Source: JAVKSL01 sp039583695 (GTDB lineage: Bacteria; Actinomycetota; Acidimicrobiia; Acidimicrobiales; JAJPHD01). From it: DNA of 27,422 nt. This document shows positions 7,819-14,342 of the stretch, piece by piece (within the stretch, counting starts at the first letter, position 1; every line of letters starts with the position of its first letter). The position numbers and the translations under genes are program-made. The stretch lies in the NCBI GenBank assembly GCA_039583695.1, contig JAVKSL010000037.1:1-27422 (forward strand). Direction: 5' to 3'. Below the pieces are notes generated by a model. It saw nothing but the letters and a program-made list of their open reading frames with translations. It was not told where the DNA came from and did not search any database.

Positions 7819-8384
7819 GGCTTCACCAGGTCGCCGAGCCAGACGCCATCGTCGCCCACATCGATGAGCTCGGAGATCCGGGTGGGCAGGTTCTTCCCCA
7901 CATAATCGGCCCGGATCGGCACCTCGCGATGCCCCCTGTCCACCATCACCGCCAGCTGAGTAGCCCTCGCCCGGCCGTAGTCGCTCAGCGCGTTGAGCGC
8001 GGCGCGCACGGTCCTGCCGGTGAACAGCACGTCGTCGACCAGGATCACCGTATGACCGGTGAGATCGAAGCTGATATCGGTGACCGCCTCGGGAAGCACT
8101 GGGCGCAGGCCGATGTCGTCGCGATAGAACGCCACGTCGAGGGTCCCCGAGGGGAGCCCCTCACCGCAAATGTGCTCCAAGGTCTCGCCAAGGCGGCGCG
8201 CGAGCGGGACCCCGCCGGTCTGGAGCCCGACCAGCGCCACGCCCTCGAGCCCGTGATTGCGCTCCAGGATCTCATGGGCGATGCGGGTGAGCGCCCGGCT
8301 CATGTCCTCGGGGCTCATCACCTGGACCCGGGGGACGAACTCACCCCGGACCGGCGGCACCCACCTGCGCTCTCGCTCAGCCAC
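7815..8384 (-). CDS. pyrR: PyrR, pyrimidine operon RNA-binding regulator / uracil phosphoribosyltransferase
   Basis: Senses UMP and binds pyr mRNA to reduce expression of the operon; many members also have uracil phosphoribosyltransferase activity. The 189-residue protein shows the type I PRTase fold, with the PRPP-binding motif VILVDDVLFTGRTVRAA at about 113-129, the flexible-loop segment DVAFYRDDIG, and LVGLQTGGVPLA. The start is GTG at 8384, eight bases after a strong AGGAGG. This gene is first in the operon, with a PyrR-type hairpin immediately upstream, so it probably controls its own synthesis and the whole pyr cluster. It couples to pyrB by TTGA. Confidence 0.96.
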   Translation of the reverse strand: MAERERRWVPPVRGEFVPRVQVMSPEDMSRALTRIAHEILERNHGLEGVALVGLQTGGVPLARRLGETLEHICGEGLPSGTLDVAFYRDDIGLRPVLPEAVTDISFDLTGHTVILVDDVLFTGRTVRAALNALSDYGRARATQLAVMVDRGHREVPIRADYVGKNLPTRISELIDVGDDGVWLGDLVKP

Positions 8385-8392
8385 TTACCGAA

Positions 8393-8400
8393 GCCTCCTG
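8393..8400 (-). promoter_or_regulatory. Ribosome binding site of pyrR
   Basis: CAGGAGGC on the minus strand, eight bases before the GTG at 8384. It is the only strong Shine-Dalgarno sequence I found in the pyr operon. It lies directly behind the PyrR hairpin, one base from its stem, so protein bound to the hairpin would cover it. Confidence 0.8.
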
Positions 8401-8401
8401 G

Positions 8402-8432
8402 CCGTGCGGGCCTCACAGGACCCGCTTCACGG
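8402..8432 (-). promoter_or_regulatory. PyrR-binding hairpin in the pyrR leader
   Basis: On the minus strand the 31 bases fold as an outer stem CCGU/ACGG, a 5'-side internal bulge GAA, an upper stem GCGGGUC/GGCCCGC (one U-G pair) and a hexaloop CUGUGA. The core UCCUGUGAGGC fits the known PyrR recognition consensus UCCNGNGAGG with its CNGNGA hexaloop. No terminator or antiterminator stem lies between hairpin and gene. The Shine-Dalgarno site follows at once, so control is most likely translational, as reported for Mycobacterium smegmatis pyr, rather than by attenuation as in Bacillus. Confidence 0.85.
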
Positions 8433-8437
8433 TCAGG

Positions 8438-8467
8438 TTCCCACGATAGCAGCAATCACTCTATGCT
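8438..8467 (+). promoter_or_regulatory. Possible promoter of the plus-strand gene at 8497 (divergent from pyrR)
   Basis: TATGCT at 8462-8467 resembles a -10 box. The -35 candidate TTCCCA at 8438, 18 bases upstream, is weak. The opposite strand has TATCGT (8448-8443) as a possible pyrR -10, which would start the transcript just before the PyrR hairpin. All of these are weak matches in a 112-bp divergent gap. Confidence 0.3.
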
Positions 8468-8496
8468 CGCCGGTGGGACCGACTTAGGAGGCAACC

Positions 8497-8898
8497 GTGG
8501 ACGTAGATACCATCGACCGGGAGTATTCCCAGCTCCAAGCAGAGTTTCAGGAGGTCACCCAGGCCTTCCAGACCCTGGCCAGCAAGCTTCAGGCGGCTGC
8601 GCAAGCTGGCGACGCCAGCGCGAGGGACTGGCTGTTGGACCTCAAGCAGGTGGCCCTGCAAGTCAAGGACTCCCAAGTCCAGACAGCCTCGTTGTTACAG
8701 GCAATGCACGGCTTCGTCAACAACACCTTCCAGGCCCCCCAACAGACCAATGCCTACCCACAACAGCAGGGTTACGGCTACCAGGGCGGCGGGGGCGGTG
8801 GCATGTTCGGTCGCTTCAGGGGAAGCGGGTTTGCCCGCGCAATGGAGATGGGTGCGGGCATCGGCCTTGGCGAGGACATCATCAACAGCATCTTCTGA
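8497..8898 (+). CDS. Small helical and Gly-rich protein of unknown function
   Basis: I do not recognise this 133-residue protein. The GTG start has an ideal AGGAGG five bases upstream (8486-8491), so it is probably real. Residues 1-75 are strongly helical and rich in Gln, Ala and Leu with heptad-like spacing, suggesting a coiled coil. Residues 78-102 are Gln/Tyr/Gly-rich with a run of six glycines. The end (GFARAMEMGAGIGLGEDIINSIF) has GxxxG-like spacing and a hydrophobic tail, perhaps a short membrane-associating or oligomerising helix. There is no signal peptide and no cysteine. It lies on the plus strand against the flanking operons and 42 bases before the next gene, with which it may form a pair. 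Confidence 0.8.
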   Translation: MDVDTIDREYSQLQAEFQEVTQAFQTLASKLQAAAQAGDASARDWLLDLKQVALQVKDSQVQTASLLQAMHGFVNNTFQAPQQTNAYPQQQGYGYQGGGGGGMFGRFRGSGFARAMEMGAGIGLGEDIINSIF

Positions 8899-8928
8899 GC
8901 GGCAGGGGCCCGAGTCGTGCTGGATTTT

Positions 8929-8934
8929 TAGACT
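8929..8934 (+). promoter_or_regulatory. Candidate -10 box of a leaderless transcript
   Basis: TAGACT lies exactly six bases before the ATG at 8941, with no Shine-Dalgarno sequence between. A transcript starting at the ATG is common in actinobacteria. No good -35 is visible. The gene may thus be transcribed separately from 8497-8898. Confidence 0.4.
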
Positions 8935-8940
8935 CCACAC

Positions 8941-10047
8941 ATGACTGCGACCGATCACTTCGTCACTGCGTGGGACCTCGAGTGGTTCAAGCGCTGTAGG
9001 AGGGCTTGGGACCTCGGGTCGCACTCCCGCCGGGACCTCGAGCCGATCGACCCTGCATCCCGGCCCCCCAATCTGAGTGTGGCCATCCGACGGGCGCTCG
9101 ACGTCTATTACTTCCCTGGTATGTGGGACTGGCGGCCCGCCATAGTGCGGCCTTTGGTCCTCGAGGCATACCGGCGCGCGATGGGTCTCGCCTCTGACGA
9201 TCAGGGCTCGCCTGGGCAGCAGATGCTGGAGCGCTACTTCGACTGGGCACCGTCAGTCGATCGATTCTGCCCGATGCAGGTCTCAGCTGAGCTGATCGTC
9301 GGCATCCCGGACCCGGCCAAGCTGGACGGCGGTGACCTCACAGACCCCGCGGGCGCGTGGGTTCGCTACAAGGACCGGATCGACGCCGCGGTCATGGACG
9401 ACCAGGGCGTTTACTGGATTCTCCACCATCGCCTCGTCGAGGGCGAGTGGGAAGACGTGGACCTGCTCACGCTGGGTCCCCGGGTGCTGGCCGCCTGCTG
9501 GGCAGCGGAGGTCTTCTACCTGGCCCCCGTCGCTGGCCTGATGCTCAACGAGCTGCGGGTGGCACGCGATGGGGAGGAGCTTCGAGAACCCGTGTCGCTG
9601 GCCGCCCACCGGCGTGAGCTGGAGATGAAGCGGGGCTCGGTCCTCCAAAGCCGGCATCGCCCCCAGCTCGCCCGTGCGGGTTTGGAACCGGTGGCTGTCG
9701 AGGCCCGCCAGGAGACCAGCCCCTGGTTCCGCCGGACCCATGTCCCCCTGCGCCGGGAGCTGATCGGCGCCCAGGCGAAGGTGCTCGCCAACGAGATCGG
9801 CGAGATGGTAACCGAGGGGATTCGCCTCTACCCCAACCCAAGCCCGGATCACTGTGCGAGGTGCGCCTTTAGAGCGCCATGCCTGGCCATGCAGGATTGC
9901 GCCGACGCCGAGCCGATGCTCGCCGCCAGCTACCGTCGCCGCCCGCCTACCCGCGACGAACCCCGCATTGGCAGGGGCTTCGGGTTCGTCCTGCCAGCGC
10001 CGGAGGTTCGAGGCCATCGCAACCGCCAAGGCCCGAGGAATGAGTGA
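8941..10047 (+). CDS. PD-(D/E)XK nuclease-like protein with iron-staple cysteines and degenerate active site
   Basis: This 368-residue protein resembles the nuclease domain of the Cas4/AddB/RecB group as a stand-alone domain. Near the N-terminus, WDLEWFKRCRRAWDL resembles the helix that carries the first cluster ligand (C19). The C-terminal part has C305-x2-C308-x5-C314, the spacing of the AddB-type 4Fe-4S 'iron staple'. Where these nucleases have G-R-I-D ... D-Y-K-T, this one reads YKDRIDAAVMDD ... WILHHRLV: the aspartate of RID is kept, but the (D/E)-x-K pair is replaced by His/Arg. I infer a DNA-binding or structural role, or very altered catalysis. The Arg-rich tail (residues 335-368) looks disordered. 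No helicase partner is next to it. Assignment to the superfamily is from motif pattern only. Confidence 0.75.
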   Translation: MTATDHFVTAWDLEWFKRCRRAWDLGSHSRRDLEPIDPASRPPNLSVAIRRALDVYYFPGMWDWRPAIVRPLVLEAYRRAMGLASDDQGSPGQQMLERYFDWAPSVDRFCPMQVSAELIVGIPDPAKLDGGDLTDPAGAWVRYKDRIDAAVMDDQGVYWILHHRLVEGEWEDVDLLTLGPRVLAACWAAEVFYLAPVAGLMLNELRVARDGEELREPVSLAAHRRELEMKRGSVLQSRHRPQLARAGLEPVAVEARQETSPWFRRTHVPLRRELIGAQAKVLANEIGEMVTEGIRLYPNPSPDHCARCAFRAPCLAMQDCADAEPMLAASYRRRPPTRDEPRIGRGFGFVLPAPEVRGHRNRQGPRNE

Positions 10048-10139
10048 TCCTCCAGCATGGACGTCGTGTCCGGCGAAGGCGTAGATGGTGTGGCGACCTG
10101 TTCAGTCCCGTGGCCCGTCCCCCGCGCAATCAGTGTTCC

Positions 10140-11564
10140 TCAGGCACTCCGGGAGACGAGGTGTTGGCGTGCCTCTCCGACCACGTAGAGCGAGCCGCTC
10201 ACCAGCACCAGGTCGTCGGCCGCGGCCTCAGCCAGGGCAATACCCAACGCCTCGCCGACCGACGACGCCTCGACCGTGCGAAGGCCGAGGTTCCTGGCCG
10301 CCTCCCCCACCTCCCCCGCTGGGAATGCGCGTGGATCAGACGGTGCGGTCGCCACCACCAGCCGGGCCGAATCGGCGCTCAGGGCGACCAGCATCTCAGT
10401 CGGGTCCCGCCCGGAGAGCATTCCCACCACCAAGATGCGGGATCGCGCCCCGGTGAACTCCTCGGCGATTGCACGGGCAGCGGCGGCGGCTCCCGCAGGG
10501 TTCTTGGCGCCGTCCAGGATCAGCCACGGAGCGGTGCCGAGAACCTCCATCCGACCGGGCGAGGTGACGCTGGCCAGGGCGTTTCGGACCTCCTCGTCAC
10601 CCAGGCTCCGACCCACCAGCGCTTCCGCCCCAGCCAGCGCACAGGCGGCATTGACTCCCTGGTAGGCGCCGTGAAGCTGCAACGCAACCTGCTCGTAACG
10701 AGCGCCTGGCGTCCGCAACGTAACGTCGCGCCCCAATGGCGCGACCACGTTCTTCTCGCAGTCGAAGTCCCGGCCGAGCCTCCACAGCGGGCAGGCGGGG
10801 GTCGCCTCGAAGATCGAGGCCAGCTCGGGGTCTGACTCGGCAAGGACCAGCGTGGAACCGGGCTTGACGATGCCCGCCTTATCCCAGGCGATATCGGCTC
10901 GGCTGGGCCCAAGGATCTCGACGTGATCCAAGGCGACGTTGGTGATGACTGCTACCTTTGAGTCCACCACATTGGTCGCGTCGTAGCGGCCCCCGATCCC
11001 CACTTCCACCACCGCGGCGTCGACCTGGCATTCGGCAAACCAGACCAGCCCCGCTGCGGTGATGGCCTCGAAGTATCCTGCCCGGTCCGCTCTCAAAGTC
11101 GATCCAACCAGGCCGAGCAGGCCAGCCATGCGCTCCTCGGTGATCGAAGCGCCCCCGACGGCAAGGCGCTCCAGTGGAGAGACCAGGTGCGGACTCGTCG
11201 TCATGCCGACGCGAAGCCCATGGGCGCGCAGGAGGGCCTCAACCATGCGGGCCGTGGAGGTCTTGCCGTTGGTGCCGGTGACATGCACGGCCGGATAGCT
11301 CAGCTGGGGGTCCCCGAGCGCCGCCATGAGCTGGCGCATGTGCCCCAGCGAGCCAGGCCCACTGGGGACCGGGCGGGAGGCGGCGGCTGGGAGGGTGGCG
11401 GCGGCTGGGAGGGCAGAGGTGGCGGCGGCTGGGAGGGAGGCGGCAGCTGGGAGGGCAGCGGTGGCGGCGGCTGGGAGGGCAGCGGTGGCGGCGGCTGGGA
11501 GGGCAGCGGTGGCGGCGGCTGGGAGGGCGGTGCCGGCTGGGCCGGCGCCGCGGCGGTCGGGCAC
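10140..11564 (-). CDS. folC: Folylpolyglutamate synthase / dihydrofolate synthase with repeat-encoded N-terminal tail
   Basis: Adds glutamate to dihydropteroate or folates using ATP. The 474-residue product has the P-loop VHVTGTNGKTSTARMVEA (about 92-109), the SPHLVSPLERLAV loop, EVGIGGRYDATNVVD, NVALDHVEILG, the DKAGIVKPG motif and the C-terminal Mur-ligase-like domain. Where the family usually has DGAHNP, this protein reads DGAKNPAG. Residues 12-65 are a low-complexity tail made of LPAAATAA-like units encoded by a 24-bp tandem repeat. It replaces the usual N-terminal helix, and clear homology starts at about residue 71 (GSLGHMRQLMAALGDPQ). GTG at 11564 follows the ahcY stop by 12 bases without a Shine-Dalgarno site. 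A start at the ATG for M76 (11339) would remove the repeat but also part of the first conserved helix. Confidence 0.9.
   Translation of the reverse strand: MPDRRGAGPAGTALPAAATAALPAAATAALPAAATAALPAAASLPAAATSALPAAATLPAAASRPVPSGPGSLGHMRQLMAALGDPQLSYPAVHVTGTNGKTSTARMVEALLRAHGLRVGMTTSPHLVSPLERLAVGGASITEERMAGLLGLVGSTLRADRAGYFEAITAAGLVWFAECQVDAAVVEVGIGGRYDATNVVDSKVAVITNVALDHVEILGPSRADIAWDKAGIVKPGSTLVLAESDPELASIFEATPACPLWRLGRDFDCEKNVVAPLGRDVTLRTPGARYEQVALQLHGAYQGVNAACALAGAEALVGRSLGDEEVRNALASVTSPGRMEVLGTAPWLILDGAKNPAGAAAAARAIAEEFTGARSRILVVGMLSGRDPTEMLVALSADSARLVVATAPSDPRAFPAGEVGEAARNLGLRTVEASSVGEALGIALAEAAADDLVLVSGSLYVVGEARQHLVSRSA
11374..11530 (-). repeat. 24-bp tandem repeat inside the 5' end of folC
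   Basis: The plus-strand unit gggagggcagcggtggcggc plus ggct is repeated about six times, with the most regular copies between 11447 and 11520. Copies toward 11374 are shorter or carry substitutions (gggagggtggcggcggct, gggaggcggcagct). The unit length is a multiple of three and encodes Leu-Pro-Ala-Ala-Ala-Thr-Ala-Ala in the folC frame, so copy-number change would lengthen the tail without a frameshift. Confidence 0.92.
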
Positions 11565-11576
11565 CCCGTCGACGGG
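11565..11576. other. 12-bp perfect palindrome between ahcY stop and folC start
   Basis: CCCGTCGACGGG fills the whole gap between the ahcY TAA (11579-11577) and the folC GTG (11564-11562). As RNA it would pair into at most a tiny hairpin; as DNA it is self-complementary. It could be a binding site or chance in GC-rich DNA. Confidence 0.6.
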
Positions 11577-13100
11577 TTAGTAGCGGTAGTGGTCGGCCTT
11601 GTAGGGGCCATCCACCGGAATGTCGAGATAAGCCGCCTGCTCGGGGGTCAATCGGGTCAGCTTGGCGCCCAGGGCGTCGAGGTGCAGGCGGGCCACCTTC
11701 TCGTCCAGGTGCTTGGGGAGCATGTGCACTCCGACCGGAAGGGAGCGGGGCTTGGTGAACAGCTCGATCTGGGCGATCGTCTGGTTGGCAAAGGATGCCG
11801 ACATCACGAAGCTCGGGTGTCCTGTGGCGTTTCCCAGGTTGAGAAGCCTCCCCTCGGAAAGCACGATGACCGAATGCCCGTCCGGAAAGCGCCACTCGTC
11901 GACCTGGCCCTTGATGCTCTCTCGGACGATGCCGGGCCAGCTAGCCAGCCCGGCCATGTCGATCTCGTTGTCGAAGTGGCCAATATTCCCGACCACCGCC
12001 TTGTCCTTCATGGCCGACATGTGCGCTGCGGTGATGATGTCCCGATTGCCGGTCGCGGTCACGAAGAAGTCCGCCCGGTCCACGGCTGCCTCCACCGTGG
12101 TGACCTCGAAGCCGTCCATCACCGCCTGCAGGGCGCAGATCGGGTCAATCTCGGTGACCAGCACCCTGGCTCCCTGGCCACGCAGGGACTCGGCACAGCC
12201 CTTGCCCACATCTCCATAGCCGCACACCAGAGCTATCTTTCCGCCGATCAGCACGTCGGTGGCCCGATTGAGCCCGTCGATCAGCGAATGCCGGCAGCCG
12301 TACTTGTTGTCGAACTTCGACTTGGTGACCGAGTCATTCACGTTGATGGCGGGGAACAGCAAGGTCCCCCGTGCGTGCATCTGGTAGAGGCGGTGCACCC
12401 CGGTGGTGGTCTCCTCGCTGACGCCCATGATGTCCTGGGCCAGGCGGGTCCAGCGGCCCGGATCCTGGGACACTGACTTGGCGAGGGCCGCCAGGAGGGC
12501 AACCTCCTCCTCCGATTGACCGGCAGCGTCGCCCGCCGCCAACCCGACCCCGGCAGCCACCTCGAGCTCGGCGGCCACTGCCCGGTGAAGGAACAAAGTG
12601 GCGTCGCCGCCGTCGTCGAGTATCAGGTTCGGCCCGCCTACGCCCTCCATGTCGCCTGACTCGCCGGACCCCGACACCGCGCCCGCACCCGCACCCCGCC
12701 ACGTCAAGGCCTGCTCGATGCACCACCAGTACTCGGTCAGGGTCTCGCCCTTCCAGGCGAACACCGGCACGCCATTTGGCGCTTCAGGCGACCCATCCGG
12801 GCCCACCACCACCGCGGCAGCTGCCTCGTCCTGAGTGGAGAAGATGTTGCACGAGGCCCACCGAACCTGTGCCCCGAGGGCAACGAGGGTCTCGATGAGC
12901 ACCGCCGTCTGCACCGTCATGTGCAAGGACCCGGTGATGCGTGCCCCGGCAAGGGGCTGCGCCGACGCGTGCTCGCGGCGCAGCGCCATCAGACCCGGCA
13001 TCTCGACCTCGGCGAGGCCTATCTGCTTGCGACCCCTGCCAGCCAGGGCCAGGTCAGCCACACGCCAATCGGTCTGGGCCAGTAGGGCACCTACAGTCAT
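11577..13100 (-). CDS. ahcY: Adenosylhomocysteinase (S-adenosylhomocysteine hydrolase)
   Basis: Reversibly splits S-adenosylhomocysteine into adenosine and homocysteine, relieving product inhibition of methyltransferases; NAD-dependent. The product is 507 residues from ATG 13100, which has AAGGAG six bases upstream. An in-frame TTG at 13118 is less likely. Visible family motifs are GSLHMTVQTAVLIETL, WASCNIFSTQDEAAAA, INVNDSVTKSKFDNKYG, the NAD-binding GYGDVGKGCAESLRG (about 293-307), the dinucleotide-linked VGNIGHFDNEID and the C-terminal YKADHYRY. A Gly/Ala/Ser-rich loop around residues 137-155 is longer than usual. The genes upstream supply SAM (metK) and remove adenosine (PfkB kinase), so the three form a methyl-cycle unit. 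Confidence 0.97.
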   Translation of the reverse strand: MTVGALLAQTDWRVADLALAGRGRKQIGLAEVEMPGLMALRREHASAQPLAGARITGSLHMTVQTAVLIETLVALGAQVRWASCNIFSTQDEAAAAVVVGPDGSPEAPNGVPVFAWKGETLTEYWWCIEQALTWRGAGAGAVSGSGESGDMEGVGGPNLILDDGGDATLFLHRAVAAELEVAAGVGLAAGDAAGQSEEEVALLAALAKSVSQDPGRWTRLAQDIMGVSEETTTGVHRLYQMHARGTLLFPAINVNDSVTKSKFDNKYGCRHSLIDGLNRATDVLIGGKIALVCGYGDVGKGCAESLRGQGARVLVTEIDPICALQAVMDGFEVTTVEAAVDRADFFVTATGNRDIITAAHMSAMKDKAVVGNIGHFDNEIDMAGLASWPGIVRESIKGQVDEWRFPDGHSVIVLSEGRLLNLGNATGHPSFVMSASFANQTIAQIELFTKPRSLPVGVHMLPKHLDEKVARLHLDALGAKLTRLTPEQAAYLDIPVDGPYKADHYRY

Positions 13101-13150
13101 CCTTCGCTCCTTGCTCAAGGGTGCGGCTCGTCACCCGTCCCGTCGTACCC

Positions 13151-14185
13151 CTAAGAGGCAGTACCTGGCAGAGGCAACAGACCAGCTGCCGCGTCCACAC
13201 AGCGTAGCGACACCAGCGGCCGGGCTCCGACGTGACCGATGACCTCGGCAGCAGCAACCGATCCGAGCCGGGCGCAGCGCTCGAGGCTGGCCCCGGCCAC
13301 GAAGCCATGAAGGAACCCCGCCGCGTACAGGTCCCCCGCCCCGGTGGTGTCCACCACCTCAGCCACTGGCACCGCGGCCACGGGAATGACTTCGTCACCC
13401 CTGACCACCACCGAGCCGGTCGCTCCCCTGGTGATCGCAGCTAGACAGCCCCAGTCCCCGACAACGGAGATCGCCCCCAACAGGTCACGGCTCCCGGTCA
13501 GGGCCAGTACCTCTGCCTCGTTGGCAAACAACAGACCGACATGCTCGGAAACCAACTCCAGAAACTCGCCCCGGTGCCGTTCCACGCAGAACGGGTCCGA
13601 GAGGCTGAGAGCCAGGATCGCAGAGCCCAACGAAGCTTCGACCGCCTCCACCGCGCCAGGAGAGTCCCACAGGTAACCCTCGACGTACAGGACCCGTGCA
13701 CGGCCCACCAGCTCGGCGGGAAGGTCTGCCCGGGTCAGCGAGGTACTGGCCCCAAGGTAAGTGAGCATCGTGCGCTCCCCGTCGGGGGTCACCAACACCA
13801 GGCACTGCCCGCTGGCCTCGGGGTCATCGGCGCCCATGAGCACGTCGCCCGTCCCCAGATGCAGCTCCACACCGAGGGTCGCCATATCCGCCGCAAATGC
13901 CGTGCCGAGGTCGTCGGTACCCACCCGGCCTACAAAAGCTGTCTTCGAGCCGAGCAGACCCAGCGCCGCGGCCGTGTTGCCCGCCGATCCAGCGGCCCAC
14001 TGCCACCTGGGAGGCCCGACGCCTTCGACCGCCAGCTCCGCCGGCGACGCCACCAGCCGCATCGAGCCTTTCACCAGACCGCCTTTCACCAGCACCGCGT
14101 CATCGACAAAGCCGATCTGGTCCACGATGGCATGCCCGACAGCCAACACGTCCAAACGGCCTACCCCGACTGGCGCCTCCGCCAC
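13151..14185 (-). CDS. PfkB-family sugar/nucleoside kinase, probably adenosine kinase
   Basis: Probably phosphorylates adenosine to AMP with ATP. The 344-residue protein has the ribokinase fold signatures: an N-terminal DVLAVGHAIVDQIGFVDDAV, GSAGNTAAALGLLGSKTAFVGRVGTDD, LVTPDGERTMLTYLGAS, and the C-terminal DTTGAGDLYAAGFLHG, whose aspartate is the catalytic base. The combination LVKGSM near residue 40, EGYLWDSPGA and LSDPFCVERHR is typical of the bacterial adenosine-kinase-like branch. The position between metK and ahcY strongly supports adenosine removal, which pulls the AhcY reaction forward. The frame is open to 14557, but that portion overlaps metK. GTG 14185 (MAEAPVGVGRLDV) is the only in-frame start I found between metK and the domain. 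Confidence 0.9.
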   Translation of the reverse strand: MAEAPVGVGRLDVLAVGHAIVDQIGFVDDAVLVKGGLVKGSMRLVASPAELAVEGVGPPRWQWAAGSAGNTAAALGLLGSKTAFVGRVGTDDLGTAFAADMATLGVELHLGTGDVLMGADDPEASGQCLVLVTPDGERTMLTYLGASTSLTRADLPAELVGRARVLYVEGYLWDSPGAVEAVEASLGSAILALSLSDPFCVERHRGEFLELVSEHVGLLFANEAEVLALTGSRDLLGAISVVGDWGCLAAITRGATGSVVVRGDEVIPVAAVPVAEVVDTTGAGDLYAAGFLHGFVAGASLERCARLGSVAAAEVIGHVGARPLVSLRCVDAAAGLLPLPGTAS

Positions 14186-14335
14186 CGCCCCAGCCGCCCC
14201 AGCCGCCCCGGCCCCGGCCCCGGCCCATCCCGCCGCCGCCGCCCCGACCGATCCCGCCGCCGCCGCCCCAGCTGATCCCGATCCCGCCGCCGCCCCGGCC
14301 CCAGCCGATCCCGCCGCCGCCGCCGAACCCGACCC
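14186..14335 (-). repeat. G-rich imperfect repeat between metK and the PfkB kinase
   Basis: The 157-base gap between metK and the kinase is almost entirely built from GGCGGCGGCGGGATCGG-like units of variable length (about 24-30 bp) and, nearest the kinase, GGGGCCGGGGC / GGGGCGGCTGG runs. It contains no GTGA, so it is unlike the pyr arrays. The coding strand is extremely G-rich and has several GGG/GGGG runs that could form quadruplex-like RNA or simply slip during replication. Confidence 0.85.
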
Positions 14336-14342
14336 TGAAGAC

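Noticed and set aside
8385..8401. Bacillus-style attenuator terminator in the pyrR leader
   Set aside because: There is no second GC stem with a U-tract between the PyrR hairpin and the start codon; only the ribosome binding site fits in the space.
8414..8431. Five-codon frame (MKRVL) inside the PyrR hairpin whose TGA forms another GTGA
   Set aside because: The overlapping GTG is out of frame with pyrR and does not hand over to it, so it does not extend the relay; no ribosome binding site precedes it.
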